Below, piece after piece: positions 1 to 9,981 of a DNA stretch of 33,437 bases. Each line of letters opens with the position of its first letter. Position 1 is the first letter of the stretch. The position numbers and the translations under genes were made by a program. Source of the DNA: an uncultured Myroides sp. (GTDB lineage Bacteria > Bacteroidota > Bacteroidia > Flavobacteriales > Flavobacteriaceae); NCBI GenBank assembly GCA_913777665.1, contig CAJYTF010000048.1, positions 1-33,437 on the forward strand, in the 5' to 3' direction. The notes beneath the pieces were generated by a model. That model was not told the origin of the DNA. It did not search any database and worked only from the letters and a program-made list of their open reading frames with translations.

Positions 1-35
1 GCATTATCATATCAGAAAAAAAATACCCTAAAAAC

Positions 36-64
36 AAAAAATGACGCATTTAGCGTCATTTTTT
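36..64 (-). terminator. Intrinsic terminator downstream of eno
   Basis: Two perfectly complementary 12-nt arms (36-47 and 53-64) enclose a 5-nt loop. The GC-containing core is ATGACGC/GCGTCAT, flanked by A-tracts and T-tracts, so the structure can work in both directions. It lies 15 nt beyond the eno stop codon, and on the minus strand the right arm ends in six T. Whatever gene lies to the left of the window could share it. Confidence 0.85.
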
Positions 65-79
65 AAATCTTCAAAAAAA

Positions 80-1414
<1,335 letters not shown>

Positions 1415-1473
1415 TTATTTGATTGATAAAAAAAAAGAAGTAATTTTTAACAGAAAAATAAAATTAAAGGGAA

Positions 1474-1791
1474 CTATTTTGGTTGAAGAACCTCTTTTTC
1501 AAATTCGACACCTTCCCAACCAAATTCCATAAAATTTCTAATATTTTGATGCGATGATCCTTCTTTATCATCTAAAACTGACTGATAATGTTCAGCAAAT
1601 AATTTCAACGTATCTTCGATAGATAAATTATTCAACTTGGCAAAAGAAAATATTTTAGCACTTCCTTGGTTTTCATTTTCAGCATTCATTAATGCACCAT
1701 TCTTAAAAGATGATGCTGTATATTCAAAATTCTTATCAATATAAGCTATTATTTCTTTGAAAGGCAATTTTTGTAATTCTGCTAATTCCAT
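1474..1791 (-). CDS. HopJ-family small protein
   Basis: This 105-residue, acidic, apparently cytoplasmic protein has no signal peptide or membrane segment. It resembles the HopJ type III effector family (PF08888), seen especially in the C-terminal part with HQNIRNFMEFGWEGVEFE and the middle block NGALMNAENENQGSAKIFSF. The family name comes from a Pseudomonas syringae effector, but homologues are common in free-living bacteria with no type III system. Nothing in this window suggests secretion, so I call only the family. It stands between the carA terminator and eno, with no clear consensus promoter in the 40-nt leader. Its function is unknown. Confidence 0.8.
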   Translation of the reverse strand: MELAELQKLPFKEIIAYIDKNFEYTASSFKNGALMNAENENQGSAKIFSFAKLNNLSIEDTLKLFAEHYQSVLDDKEGSSHQNIRNFMEFGWEGVEFEKEVLQPK

Positions 1792-1830
1792 AACTATAAA
1801 TTTTTAATTTTGAATATTGTATTATATAAG

Positions 1831-1866
1831 AAAAACCTTTCAGAGCGACAACTCCGAAAGGTTTTT
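1831..1866 (-). terminator. Intrinsic terminator downstream of carA
   Basis: An 11-nt arm at 1831-1841 (AAAAACCTTTC) pairs perfectly with 1856-1866, around a 14-nt loop that can form an extra GAG/CTC pairing. On the minus strand the second arm ends in five T. It begins 19 nt after the carA stop codon and separates carA from the HopJ-family gene. Confidence 0.8.
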
Positions 1867-1885
1867 ATATTACATAGAAACTTAT

Positions 1886-2998
1886 TTAAGCTCCTTTTTG
1901 TTCTTTCATATACGATACAAACTCATCAAACAAATATTTTGAATCGTTTGGTCCTGGTGATGATTCAGGGTGATATTGCACCGAAAACACCTGCTTATCT
2001 TTTAAACGGATACCTGCAACGGTATTGTCATTTAAATGGTAATGAGTAATTTCTAAATTCGGGTTTTGTTCCACTTCTTCACGAACTACAGCAAAACCGT
2101 GGTTTTGAGAAGTTATTTCGCCTTTACCTGAAACCGCATTCATAATTGGATGGTTGATTCCACGGTGACCGTTAAACATTTTATAGGTATTTACACCTTG
2201 CGATAACGCAATGATTTGGTGACCTAAACAAATTCCAAAAACCGGTTTATCTGTTGCAATAATGTCTTTCGCAGTTTCAATAACCTGCGTTAATGGTTGC
2301 GGATCTCCAGGTCCGTTAGACAAGAAATATCCGTCTGGATTAAAACTGTTTAAATCTTCAAGAGTTGCGTTGTAAGGATACACCTTTACATAACAATCGC
2401 GTGCAGCAAGGCAGCGCAAGATATTTGTTTTAATACCAAAATCTAAAGCAGCAACTTTGTACGTTGCATTTTCATCGCCATAGAAATAAGGTTCTTTTGT
2501 AGAAACTGCAGATGCCAGTTCCAAACCATTCATGTTTGGTACAGCAGCCAAGATTTCTTTTAACTCTTCGATTGATTTTCCGTCTGTTGAAATTACTGCA
2601 TTCATGGCTCCGTTATCGCGAATGTAACTTACCAATGCGCGTGTATCAACATCAGAAACAGCAACCAGATTTTTCTTTTCGAAATAATCGTATAAAGATC
2701 CGTCGGCATCAGGGCGAGAAAAATCTTTACTGAAATTTTTACAAACCAATCCGGAAATTTTAATTCCGTCTGAATCTACTTCGTCATTATGAACTCCGTA
2801 ATTACCAATATGTGCAACGGTTGACAACATTATTTGCCCGAAGTATGAAGGATCGGTAAAAATTTCCTGATAACCCGTTACACCTGTATTAAAACAGATT
2901 TCGCCGGTTGTTGTGCCTTTTATCCCTACTGATTTTCCATGAAAAATAGTACCATCGCTTAAAAGTACAATGGCTTTATCTTTAGAAGTATATTTCAT
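1886..2998 (-). CDS. carA: Carbamoyl-phosphate synthase small subunit
   Basis: The glutaminase subunit of carbamoyl-phosphate synthase, which releases ammonia from glutamine for the large subunit (carB) in pyrimidine and arginine synthesis. The protein has 370 residues. The N-terminal CarA domain covers about residues 1-150. The class I glutamine amidotransferase domain covers about 180-365, with nucleophile Cys257 in FGICLGHQI and the His343/Glu345 pair in QYHPESSPGP. No carB lies next to it, so the large subunit must be encoded elsewhere. It follows the end of the ribosomal cluster on the same strand but is isolated by terminators on both sides, so it is an independent unit. Confidence 0.97.
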   Translation of the reverse strand: MKYTSKDKAIVLLSDGTIFHGKSVGIKGTTTGEICFNTGVTGYQEIFTDPSYFGQIMLSTVAHIGNYGVHNDEVDSDGIKISGLVCKNFSKDFSRPDADGSLYDYFEKKNLVAVSDVDTRALVSYIRDNGAMNAVISTDGKSIEELKEILAAVPNMNGLELASAVSTKEPYFYGDENATYKVAALDFGIKTNILRCLAARDCYVKVYPYNATLEDLNSFNPDGYFLSNGPGDPQPLTQVIETAKDIIATDKPVFGICLGHQIIALSQGVNTYKMFNGHRGINHPIMNAVSGKGEITSQNHGFAVVREEVEQNPNLEITHYHLNDNTVAGIRLKDKQVFSVQYHPESSPGPNDSKYLFDEFVSYMKEQKGA

Positions 2999-3020
2999 TA
3001 TTGTTGATTGTTTCGGTGTA

Positions 3021-3028
3021 CAAAATTA
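3021..3028 (-). promoter_or_regulatory. Promoter -7 box for carA
   Basis: The minus strand reads TAATTTTG, a full match to TAnnTTTG, 22 nt upstream of the carA ATG. The -33 region is only T-rich, without a clear TTG. The box falls between the rplQ terminator and carA, as expected for a separately transcribed gene. Confidence 0.5.
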
Positions 3029-3053
3029 ATACAAATACTTTAAAAAAAAGCAT

Positions 3054-3088
3054 AAAAAAAAGGACAAACTTTAAAAGTTTGTCCTTTT
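3054..3088 (-). terminator. Terminator of the ribosomal supercluster (after rplQ)
   Basis: Perfect 13-bp stem (3058-3070 with 3076-3088; core AGGACAAACT/AGTTTGTCCT) around a TTAAA loop. It is followed on the minus strand by a run of seven T (3060 to 3054). It starts about 30 nt after the rplQ stop codon and closes the str-S10-spc-alpha transcript. Confidence 0.9.
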
Positions 3089-3118
3089 AATATAATAGAA
3101 TAATTTATGTTTGATAAA

Positions 3119-3607
3119 TTACTCATTTGTTTCGTTAGCTTCAGTAGAAGTTTCAGCAGCAGGAGCAGTTTCAACTGTAGTATCAGCTTTTTTTCTACCT
3201 CTACGAGTTGTAGCTTTTTTAACTTCTTTTTTACCAGCGTTATAAATTTCATTGAAATCTACTAATTCGATCATTGCCATTTCAGCATTATCTCCTAAAC
3301 GATTTCCTAATTTAATAATACGAGTGTATCCACCTGGACGATCACCTACTTTAGGAGCAACCTCTCTGAATAATTCAGTAACGGCATACTTGTTTCTTAA
3401 GTAAGAGAAAACGATACGGCGGTTGTGTGTATCATCTGTCTTAGACTTAGTTACTAACGGCTCAACAAATTGTTTTAATGCCTTAGCTTTAGCAACTGTA
3501 GTGTTAATACGTTTGTGTTCTATTAAAGAACAAGCCATATTAGCCAACATAGCTTTTCTGTGACCAGCTTGTCTACCTAAATGGTTTACTTTTTTTCCGT
3601 GTCTCAT
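3119..3607 (-). CDS. rplQ: 50S ribosomal protein L17 (bL17)
   Basis: Large-subunit protein near the peptide exit tunnel. The first 120 residues carry the whole bL17 fold and begin with the canonical [17 protein letters not shown]. The protein is 162 residues against about 127 in E. coli. The extra ~40 residues form a low-complexity tail, first Lys/Arg-rich ([15 protein letters not shown]), then Ala/Thr/Glu-rich, as is usual in Bacteroidota. It is the last gene of the ribosomal cluster, 62 nt after rpoA, with a possible hairpin in that gap. Confidence 0.97.
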   Translation of the reverse strand: MRHGKKVNHLGRQAGHRKAMLANMACSLIEHKRINTTVAKAKALKQFVEPLVTKSKTDDTHNRRIVFSYLRNKYAVTELFREVAPKVGDRPGGYTRIIKLGNRLGDNAEMAMIELVDFNEIYNAGKKEVKKATTRRGRKKADTTVETAPAAETSTEANETNE

Positions 3608-3623
3608 GACGTAGTTTTTTAAC

Positions 3624-3665
3624 CTTCATCTTGCATCAATCCGCTATGGAGCGCAAAATATGAAG
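3624..3665 (-). other. Possible hairpin in the rpoA-rplQ spacer
   Basis: CTTCAT (3624-3629) can pair with ATGAAG (3660-3665), then TTGC (3631-3634) with GCAA (3653-3656), then TCC with GGA nearest the loop. The stem is interrupted and has no T-run after it, so it is not a terminator. Its outer arm overlaps the region just before the rpoA stop at 3670. It may be leader structure for rplQ, or chance. Confidence 0.3.
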
Positions 3666-3669
3666 TAAT

Positions 3670-4662
3670 TTATTCTTTATCTAATTTGTATTTTGAAAGA
3701 TCCATTCCGAAAGTTAAACCTTTAACCTGAACTAGTTCTTCTAATTCTGTTAATGATTTCTTACCGAAATTTCTAAATTTCATTAAATCGTTTTTGTTAT
3801 AAGAAACTAAATCGCCTAATGTATCAACTTCAGCCGCTTTTAAACAATTTAATGCTCTTACCGAAAGATCCATATCTACCAATTTCGTTTTCAAAAGCTG
3901 TCTCATGTGTAATGATTCCTCATCGTATGATTCAGTTTGAGCAATTTCATCGGCCTCTAAAGTGATTCTTTCATCAGAGAACAACATAAAATGATGAATC
4001 AATGTTTTTGCTGCTTCTGTTAAAGCGTCTTTAGGGTGAATAGATCCGTCTGTAACAATATCAAAAACTAACTTTTCGTAATCGGTTTTTTGCTCTACAC
4101 GGTAGTTTTCTATCGCATATTTAACATTTTTTACAGGTGTATAAATACTGTCTGTATAAATTGTTCCGAAAGGTGCGTTAGGTTTTCTATTTTCTTCTGC
4201 TGGAACGTATCCTCTACCTTTTTCGATAGAAATTTCCATGTTAATGGTAATTTTACCGTCTAAGTTACAGATAACTAAATCAGGATTCAATACTTGAAAA
4301 CCTGAAATATATTTTTGGAAATCGCCAGCTGTTAATTGATCTTTTCCTGTGAATGAAATGCTTACAGATTCGTTATCTATATCTTCAATCTGACGTTTGA
4401 AACGTACTTGTTTTAAGTTTAAGATAATTTCTGTAACATCCTCAACAACACCAGAAATAGTAGAAAACTCATGCTCAACACCTTCAATACGTACCGAAGT
4501 TATTGCATATCCTTCTAATGATGACAGAAGTACTCTTCTTAGTGCATTACCAATGGTTAATCCATAGCCAGGTTCTAAAGGACGAAATTCGAATTTCCCT
4601 TTAAAATCTGTTGAATCAATCATGATAACTTTGTCGGGCTTTTGAAAATTAAATATTGCCAT
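3670..4662 (-). CDS. rpoA: DNA-directed RNA polymerase subunit alpha
   Basis: The alpha subunit dimerises to nucleate RNA polymerase assembly, and its C-terminal domain contacts activators and promoter DNA. The protein has 330 residues (E. coli 329). The N-terminal dimerisation domain covers about residues 1-230 and includes [20 protein letters not shown]. The C-terminal helix-hairpin-helix domain covers about 250-320, with [13 protein letters not shown] and [15 protein letters not shown]. It sits between rpsD (25 nt upstream) and rplQ, as in most bacteria. Confidence 0.98.
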   Translation of the reverse strand: MAIFNFQKPDKVIMIDSTDFKGKFEFRPLEPGYGLTIGNALRRVLLSSLEGYAITSVRIEGVEHEFSTISGVVEDVTEIILNLKQVRFKRQIEDIDNESVSISFTGKDQLTAGDFQKYISGFQVLNPDLVICNLDGKITINMEISIEKGRGYVPAEENRKPNAPFGTIYTDSIYTPVKNVKYAIENYRVEQKTDYEKLVFDIVTDGSIHPKDALTEAAKTLIHHFMLFSDERITLEADEIAQTESYDEESLHMRQLLKTKLVDMDLSVRALNCLKAAEVDTLGDLVSYNKNDLMKFRNFGKKSLTELEELVQVKGLTFGMDLSKYKLDKE

Positions 4663-4687
4663 GTGTGTTTCGACTAAATGTCAATTA

Positions 4688-5293
4688 TTATTTGTTGTAC
4701 AACTCTACGATTAACTGTTCTTTGATGTTTTCTGGAACTTGAAGTCTAGCAGGAACACTTACATAAGTTCCTTCTTTAGTATCGTTATTCCAAGTAATCC
4801 ACTCATAAACAGCGCTAGAATTAGATAATGAACGCTCGATAGCATCTAAAGATTTAGATTTTTCACGAACCGCTACTTTATCTCCAGCTTTTAATTGGTA
4901 TGAAGGAATGTTTACTAACTCTCCGTTAACAGTAATGTGTCTGTGAGAAACGATTTGACGAGCTGCACGACGAGAAGGAGCGATACCCATTCTGTAAACA
5001 ACATTGTCTAAACGTGATTCACATAACTGGATTAAAACTTCACCTGTAACACCTTTAGATGCAGATGCTTTTTTAAACATGTTACGGAATTGTTTTTCTA
5101 AAACACCGTAAGTGTATTTAGCTTTTTGTTTCTCCATTAACTGGATAGCGTACTCAGATTTCTTACCTCTTTTCTTTGCTAAACCATGTTGCCCTGGAGG
5201 GTAATTTCTTTTTTCGAATGCTCTGTCATCTCCGAAGATTGCTTCACCGAATTTACGAGCGATTTTTGTTTGTGGACCAGTATATCTTGCCAT
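4688..5293 (-). CDS. rpsD: 30S ribosomal protein S4 (uS4)
   Basis: Primary 16S rRNA-binding protein of the 30S body, and in E. coli and Bacillus a translational autoregulator. The protein has 201 residues. The N-terminal part lacks the zinc-binding cysteines found in some S4 proteins ([20 protein letters not shown]), so this is the zinc-free form. The S4 RNA-binding domain includes [20 protein letters not shown] and the following HRHITVNG. Unusually for this compact cluster, a 92-nt spacer with a terminator-like hairpin lies directly upstream. Confidence 0.97.
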   Translation of the reverse strand: MARYTGPQTKIARKFGEAIFGDDRAFEKRNYPPGQHGLAKKRGKKSEYAIQLMEKQKAKYTYGVLEKQFRNMFKKASASKGVTGEVLIQLCESRLDNVVYRMGIAPSRRAARQIVSHRHITVNGELVNIPSYQLKAGDKVAVREKSKSLDAIERSLSNSSAVYEWITWNNDTKEGTYVSVPARLQVPENIKEQLIVELYNK

Positions 5294-5296
5294 TTT

Positions 5297-5363
5297 AAAA
5301 AAAATAAAAAAGGTAGGGATTATGAATTCAGGTCTTATCCTTCGATAATCTTTCTCCTACCTT
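5297..5363 (-). promoter_or_regulatory. Terminator-like leader hairpin ahead of rpsD
   Basis: On the minus strand AAGGTAGG (5363-5356) pairs with CCTACCTT (5317-5310), and ATTATC-type arms (5350-5345 with 5323-5318) extend the stem inward across a 5-nt bulge. Immediately after the second arm come five T, one A and eight T, ending 4 nt before the rpsD ATG. This has the form of an intrinsic terminator, yet rpsD, rpoA and rplQ lie downstream with no promoter seen between. It could be an attenuator or protein-binding leader; S4 is the obvious candidate by analogy with S4 autoregulation elsewhere. Confidence 0.55.
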
Positions 5364-5385
5364 AGGTTATACTATTAAATATAAA

Positions 5386-5769
5386 TTAAACTCTTCGTCT
5401 TTTTGGAGGACGACATCCGTTGTGAGGGATTGGAGTGATATCGATAATTTCTGTAACTTCGATTCCACTGTTGTGGATAGAACGAATTGCAGATTCTCTA
5501 CCATTTCCTGGTCCTTTAACGTAAACTTTCACTTTTTTAAGTCCAGCTTCTAACGCTACTTTACCACAATCTTCTGCTGCCATTTGCGCTGCATAAGGAG
5601 TGTTCTTTTTAGAACCACGGAATCCCATTTTACCAGCTGATGACCAAGAAATAACTTCACCTTTTTTGTTTGTTAACGAAATGATGATGTTATTAAAAGT
5701 TGCACTGATATGAGCCTCTCCAGTAGATTCAACTATAACTTTACGCTTTTTTGTATTTGCTTTAGCCAT
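5386..5769 (-). CDS. rpsK: 30S ribosomal protein S11 (uS11)
   Basis: Small-subunit platform protein contacting the mRNA exit region. The protein has 127 residues (E. coli 129). Diagnostic sequences are [20 protein letters not shown] near the start, [20 protein letters not shown] in the middle and the C-terminal [15 protein letters not shown]. It follows rpsM with an 8-nt gap, and a long structured spacer separates it from rpsD. Confidence 0.98.
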   Translation of the reverse strand: MAKANTKKRKVIVESTGEAHISATFNNIIISLTNKKGEVISWSSAGKMGFRGSKKNTPYAAQMAAEDCGKVALEAGLKKVKVYVKGPGNGRESAIRSIHNSGIEVTEIIDITPIPHNGCRPPKRRRV

Positions 5770-5777
5770 ACTACTTA

Positions 5778-6152
5778 TTATTTAGTTGCTTTTTTCTTGT
5801 TAGCAACAGTTTTTCTTTTACCTTTTCTTGTTCTAGAGTTGTTTTTAGTTCTTTGTCCTCTTAATGGAAGACCAGCTCTATGACGGATACCACGTTGACA
5901 TCCGATATCCATTAAACGTTTAATGTTTAAAGATACTTCTGAACGTAATTCACCTTCAATTTTGTAACTAGACATTGCCTCACGGATCGCTCCGATTTCG
6001 TCATCGTTCCATTCAGAAACTTTTTTGTCTTCGTTTACGTTAGCTGTTGCCAACACCTCTTTTGCTCTACTTGAACCTACACCGAAAATGTAAGTTAAAG
6101 CAATAATTCCTCTTTTATTTTTAGGTATATCTACCCCTGCTATTCTTGCCAT
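5778..6152 (-). CDS. rpsM: 30S ribosomal protein S13 (uS13)
   Basis: 30S head protein that bridges to the 50S subunit and contacts the P-site tRNA. The protein has 124 residues (E. coli 118). It begins [20 protein letters not shown] and contains [20 protein letters not shown]; the basic tail reaches into the decoding area. It starts two nt after the rpmJ stop codon. In E. coli the S4 repressor site is ahead of rpsM; here there is no room for one, since the structured spacer is ahead of rpsD instead. Confidence 0.98.
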   Translation of the reverse strand: MARIAGVDIPKNKRGIIALTYIFGVGSSRAKEVLATANVNEDKKVSEWNDDEIGAIREAMSSYKIEGELRSEVSLNIKRLMDIGCQRGIRHRAGLPLRGQRTKNNSRTRKGKRKTVANKKKATK

Positions 6153-6154
6153 AA

Positions 6155-6271
6155 TTATCCTTGTCTTTGTTTAAATCTAGGATTTTTTTTGTTTATAACG
6201 TATAATCTTCCTTTTCTACGTACAATAATGCATTCTGCACTTCTTTTTTTAACTGATGCTCTTACTTTCAT
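6155..6271 (-). CDS. rpmJ: 50S ribosomal protein L36 (bL36)
   Basis: A 38-codon gene between infA and rpsM, easily missed because of its length. The translation begins [20 protein letters not shown] and ends [14 protein letters not shown]. In the zinc-binding form, L36 has Cys-X2-Cys...Cys...His; here only Cys14 remains and the other three ligands are replaced (Ser11, an Asn and a Phe). This is therefore the zinc-free type, usual in this phylum. The start at 6271 follows infA by 11 nt and the TAA at 6155-6157 is two nt from rpsM. Confidence 0.95.
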
Positions 6272-6282
6272 TTTAACAGCCT

Positions 6283-6498
6283 TTAATATCTATAAGTAAT
6301 TCTTGCTTTAGACAAATCATAAGGGCTCATTTCTAACTTCACTTTATCACCAGGTAATAATTTGATGTAATGCATACGCATTTTTCCAGAAATATGAGCA
6401 ATTACAATATGTCCGTTCTCTAATTCTACACGGAACATTGCATTTGATAATGCTTCAATGATTGCTCCGTCTTGTTCTATTGCTGATTGTTTTGCCAT
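6283..6498 (-). CDS. infA: Translation initiation factor IF-1
   Basis: A 71-residue OB-fold protein that binds the 30S A site during initiation. It contains the family hallmarks [20 protein letters not shown] and [20 protein letters not shown], ending ITYRY. It is placed directly after secY with a 3-nt gap; the adk and map genes found here in many Firmicutes are absent. Confidence 0.98.
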   Translation of the reverse strand: MAKQSAIEQDGAIIEALSNAMFRVELENGHIVIAHISGKMRMHYIKLLPGDKVKLEMSPYDLSKARITYRY

Positions 6499-6501
6499 AT
6501 A

Positions 6502-7848
6502 TTAAGCAATTGCTTTTCTATTTTTTCCACTCTTCATTAATCCGTCGTACTGCTTGTTTAACAAATAAGCATTAATTTGCTGTATTGTATCAATTGCAAC
6601 ACTTACTAAGATTAATAAAGATGTTCCACCATAAAACATTGCCCAACCTTGTTGAATTCCCATTACTGATACAGCGATTGCAGGTAAAACTGCGATCACA
6701 GCAAGGAACAACGAACCTGGAAATGTGATTAACGACATTACACGATCTAAGAAGTTTGCAGTTTCTTGACCCGGTTTAATACCAGGTATAAAGCCACCAC
6801 TACGTTTTAAATCGTCTGCCATTTTATTGGTAGGTACCGTAATTGCGGTGTAAAAGTACGAAAAAATAATTATTAACAAAGCAAAAACTAAATTATACTC
6901 TAAACCAAAGATGTTACTGAACATTGTGGTTACAGTTTGTGCACTGTCTGAAGAGGATAATCCAGCAATTACTGGTGGTATAAACATAATTGCCTGTGCA
7001 AAGATAATTGGCATTACACCTGAAGCGTTAAGCTTTAAAGGAATCCACTGACGGTTTCCTGATACAGATGCAGCGTCGTATTCACCAGCAACACTTCTAC
7101 GAGCGTATTGTACTGCGATTTTACGAACAGCCATTGTTAAAAATATACAAGCTATGATTATTAATAACCAGATGATAACTTCTATTACAATCATCATTGG
7201 ACCACCGTTACCAGCCACCATACGAGACTGAGTCTCTTGTAAGAAAGCCATTGGTAATTTAGCGATGATACCAACCATAATTAATAATGAAATACCGTTT
7301 CCAATACCTTTATCAGTAATCTTTTCACCTAACCACATTGCGAAAACCGTTCCTGTAGTTAAGATTAATACCGACGAAAATAAGAAAGAGAAAGAATCAA
7401 AGCCTAATAAAAAAGCATCAGGTGGTAATTGTTTATACAAGTTGTAGATATAACCTGGCCCTTGAACTAAGGTAATACCAATGGTTAACCATCTTGTAAT
7501 TTGGTTCATTTTCTTTCTACCACTTTCACCATCGTTTTGAAGTTTCTGTAAGTAAGGTACAGCTATACCCATTAACTGAACTACAATTGACGCAGAAATG
7601 TACGGCATTATACCCAATGCAAAAATAGAAGCCTGCGAAAACGCACCTCCTGTAAAAACATTAATAAGCCATCCAATTCCTTGATCAGTTTGATCTGATA
7701 AAGCATGTAATTTCGTAGCATCAATACCTGGTAAGGTTACTTGTGCACCAAAACGATACACAAGCAACATACCTAAAGTTATTAAGATTTTATTCTTAAG
7801 TTCTTCGATATTCCAAATATTGGCTAAAGTTTCAAAAAACTTCTTCAT
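6502..7848 (-). CDS. secY: Protein translocase subunit SecY
   Basis: The channel-forming subunit of the SecYEG translocon in the inner membrane. The protein has 448 residues (E. coli 443) with about ten hydrophobic helices. The N-terminal part contains LITLGMLLVYRFGAQVTLPG, and the plug region is around FTGGAFSQASIFALGIMPYI. The cytoplasmic loop includes GGFIPGIKPGQETANFLDRV, a highly conserved SecY segment. It lies 14 nt after rplO and 3 nt before infA, so it is co-transcribed with the ribosomal genes. Confidence 0.98.
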   Translation of the reverse strand: MKKFFETLANIWNIEELKNKILITLGMLLVYRFGAQVTLPGIDATKLHALSDQTDQGIGWLINVFTGGAFSQASIFALGIMPYISASIVVQLMGIAVPYLQKLQNDGESGRKKMNQITRWLTIGITLVQGPGYIYNLYKQLPPDAFLLGFDSFSFLFSSVLILTTGTVFAMWLGEKITDKGIGNGISLLIMVGIIAKLPMAFLQETQSRMVAGNGGPMMIVIEVIIWLLIIIACIFLTMAVRKIAVQYARRSVAGEYDAASVSGNRQWIPLKLNASGVMPIIFAQAIMFIPPVIAGLSSSDSAQTVTTMFSNIFGLEYNLVFALLIIIFSYFYTAITVPTNKMADDLKRSGGFIPGIKPGQETANFLDRVMSLITFPGSLFLAVIAVLPAIAVSVMGIQQGWAMFYGGTSLLILVSVAIDTIQQINAYLLNKQYDGLMKSGKNRKAIA

Positions 7849-7862
7849 AAGTAGTTAAAGAT

Positions 7863-8315
7863 TTATAAAGATACAACTTCACCGCCAGCTGCTTCGATAG
7901 CCGCTTTTGCTGTTGCTGTAAATTTATGAGCAGTTACTGTTAATTTCGCCTTAAGCTCTCCTCTACCCAAAATCTTAACTAAGCTATTTTTAGAAACTAT
8001 TCTATTTTCAACTAATGCATTAAAATCAATTGCATTAGTAATTGTTCCGTTATCAACTAAAGTTTGTAAAGTATCTAAATTAATACCTACATACTCTACT
8101 CTATTGATGTTTTTAAAACCAAATTTAGGAACACGTCTCTGTAAAGGCATCTGTCCACCTTCAAAACCAATTTTCTTAGAATAACCAGAGCGAGATTTAG
8201 CTCCTTTGTGACCACGTGCAGACGTACCACCTTTACCAGAACCTTCACCACGACCTACTCTTTTGTTTTGATTATGTACAGAACCGTTTGCCGGTTGTAA
8301 ATTACTTAAATTCAT
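7863..8315 (-). CDS. rplO: 50S ribosomal protein L15 (uL15)
   Basis: Late-assembling large-subunit protein that binds 23S rRNA. The protein has 150 residues (E. coli 144). The glycine/arginine-rich N-terminal extension has the typical form KRVGRGEGSGKGGTSARGHK, followed by GFEGGQMPLQRRVPKFGFKN. The C-terminal globular domain ends in AAIEAAGGEV. The gene starts 13 nt after rpmD. Confidence 0.98.
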   Translation of the reverse strand: MNLSNLQPANGSVHNQNKRVGRGEGSGKGGTSARGHKGAKSRSGYSKKIGFEGGQMPLQRRVPKFGFKNINRVEYVGINLDTLQTLVDNGTITNAIDFNALVENRIVSKNSLVKILGRGELKAKLTVTAHKFTATAKAAIEAAGGEVVSL

Positions 8316-8328
8316 AATTCAATTTAAA

Positions 8329-8511
8329 TTAGTTAATTTCTTCTACAGAAACTAAATGTTGAACTTTCTTTACCATTCCTACAATAGTTGGTGTATTATC
8401 ATGCTCAACAACTTGTCCTAATTTATGTAAACCTAAAGCTTCTAACGTTCTTTTTTGGTTTTCAGGACAATTGATTTTGCTTCTAACTTGTTTTACTTTA
8501 ATTTTTGACAT
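8329..8511 (-). CDS. rpmD: 50S ribosomal protein L30 (uL30)
   Basis: Small large-subunit protein, 60 residues (E. coli 59). The core reads KVKQVRSKINCPENQKRTLE followed by ALGLHKLGQVVEHDNTPTIV. The frame is open three codons upstream to a TTG at 8520. I prefer the ATG at 8511, which gives MSKIKVKQVRS and leaves an 11-nt spacer after rpsE rather than 2 nt. It is in the usual position between rpsE and rplO. Confidence 0.95.
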   Translation of the reverse strand: MSKIKVKQVRSKINCPENQKRTLEALGLHKLGQVVEHDNTPTIVGMVKKVQHLVSVEEIN

Positions 8512-8522
8512 ACTACTCAAAA

Positions 8523-9047
8523 TTAAGATTTAAATACTTTCTCTAAAGAAATTCCTCTTTGTTTTGCAATAGTAGCAGCACTTCTCATGTTTAATAAAGC
8601 ATCGAAAGTTGCTTTAACAACGTTATGAGGGTTAGAAGAACCTTGAGATTTTGATAATACATTGTGAATACCTACAGCTTCTAATACTGCACGTACGTTA
8701 CCACCCGCAATTACACCGGTACCTACTGATGCTGGCAATAAAAATACGCGCGCACCACCAAATTTACCTTTTTGCTCATGAGGAATAGTAGTTCCTTGTA
8801 ATGGAATACGAACTAAGTTTTTCTTAGCATCTTCAACTGCCTTAGCAATTGCTTCAGAAACGTCTTTAGATTTTCCTAAACCATGACCCACTACACCGTT
8901 TTCGTCACCTACTACAACTACAGCAGAAAAACCAAATGCTCTACCACCTTTAGTTACTTTAGTAACACGATTAACTGCTACCAAACGATCTTTTAAATCA
9001 AGACCGGCTGGTTTAACATATTCTACGTTTTTATAACTTTGATACAT
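8523..9047 (-). CDS. rpsE: 30S ribosomal protein S5 (uS5)
   Basis: Small-subunit protein at the back of the decoding site, involved in accuracy and mRNA unwinding. The protein has 174 residues (E. coli 167). The N-terminal double-stranded RNA-binding domain contains [20 protein letters not shown] and [20 protein letters not shown]. The C-terminal domain contains [20 protein letters not shown]. The first ~20 residues, [15 protein letters not shown], are the flavobacterial version of the variable N-terminus. Confidence 0.98.
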   Translation of the reverse strand: MYQSYKNVEYVKPAGLDLKDRLVAVNRVTKVTKGGRAFGFSAVVVVGDENGVVGHGLGKSKDVSEAIAKAVEDAKKNLVRIPLQGTTIPHEQKGKFGGARVFLLPASVGTGVIAGGNVRAVLEAVGIHNVLSKSQGSSNPHNVVKATFDALLNMRSAATIAKQRGISLEKVFKS

Positions 9048-9059
9048 AACTAACTACAA

Positions 9060-9410
9060 TTAGAATTTTAATCCAGCTTCTCTTGCGCCTTCTGCTAATG
9101 ATTTAACACGACCGTGGTATAAGTTACCACCTCTGTCAAAAGAGATAGTTTCTACGCCAGCTTTCAAAGCCTTCTCTGCAATTAGTTTACCAACTGATGC
9201 AGCAGTTTCAATTTTAGTTCCTCTAGTTACACCAGCTTCTCTTGAAGATGCTGCAGCTAAAGTTACACCGTTCACATCATCTATGATTTGTGCATAGATT
9301 TCTTTATTGCTTCTAAATACAGATAAACGTGGTGTTGCAGCTGTACCGCTAACCGTTTTTCTAATTCTGTATTGAATTCTTTGTCTTCTTTCAGATTTGT
9401 TTAATGACAT
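9060..9410 (-). CDS. rplR: 50S ribosomal protein L18 (uL18)
   Basis: 5S rRNA-binding protein of the central protuberance, 116 residues (E. coli 117). It has the basic N-terminal arm [15 protein letters not shown], the [18 protein letters not shown] block and the C-terminal [20 protein letters not shown] motif. It follows rplF with an 11-nt spacer. Confidence 0.98.
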   Translation of the reverse strand: MSLNKSERRQRIQYRIRKTVSGTAATPRLSVFRSNKEIYAQIIDDVNGVTLAAASSREAGVTRGTKIETAASVGKLIAEKALKAGVETISFDRGGNLYHGRVKSLAEGAREAGLKF

Positions 9411-9421
9411 GATCTTAATTT

Positions 9422-9964
9422 TTAAGCTGATTTACCTGCTTTTCTTCTTAATACTTCACCAACAAACTTGATACCTTTACCTTTGTAAGGCTCTGGCTTA
9501 CGGAAAGAACGAATCTTAGCTGCAACCTGACCTACCAATTGTTTGTCTGCCGATGATAATTTAACGATAGGGTTTTTACCTTTTTCAGAAACTGTTTCAA
9601 CTTTTACTTCGTTAACAATCTCTAAAACGATATTGTGAGAGTAACCTAAAGCTAAATCAAGTTTTTGTCCTTGATTTGATGCACGGTAACCAACACCTAC
9701 TAATTCTAATTCTTTAGTAAACCCTTCAGATACACCAACAACCATGTTATTGATTAAACTTCTGTATAAACCGTGTTTTGCTCTTTCTTCTTTTACATCA
9801 GATGAACGCTCAACGATTACTTGTCCGTCTTCTACTTTCACATCAACTTTATCAAAAGCCTGTGAAAGCTCTCCTAATTTTCCTTTAACTACAACAACAG
9901 AATCTTTAACTTCTACAGTTACGCCCGCTGGTATTGTGATTGGATTTTTACCTATTCTTGACAT
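9422..9964 (-). CDS. rplF: 50S ribosomal protein L6 (uL6)
   Basis: Large-subunit protein near the sarcin-ricin loop and factor-binding site, 180 residues (E. coli 177). Two repeated domains are visible: the first begins [17 protein letters not shown], and the second ends with the characteristic [17 protein letters not shown] and [10 protein letters not shown]. It follows rpsH with a 17-nt gap. Confidence 0.98.
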   Translation of the reverse strand: MSRIGKNPITIPAGVTVEVKDSVVVVKGKLGELSQAFDKVDVKVEDGQVIVERSSDVKEERAKHGLYRSLINNMVVGVSEGFTKELELVGVGYRASNQGQKLDLALGYSHNIVLEIVNEVKVETVSEKGKNPIVKLSSADKQLVGQVAAKIRSFRKPEPYKGKGIKFVGEVLRRKAGKSA

Positions 9965-9981
9965 TTCGCTAGTCTATTTTA

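Noticed and set aside
1474..1791. Reading the HopJ-family gene as a virulence effector
   Set aside because: No secretion signal, chaperone or type III apparatus is seen, and the family is common in non-pathogens.
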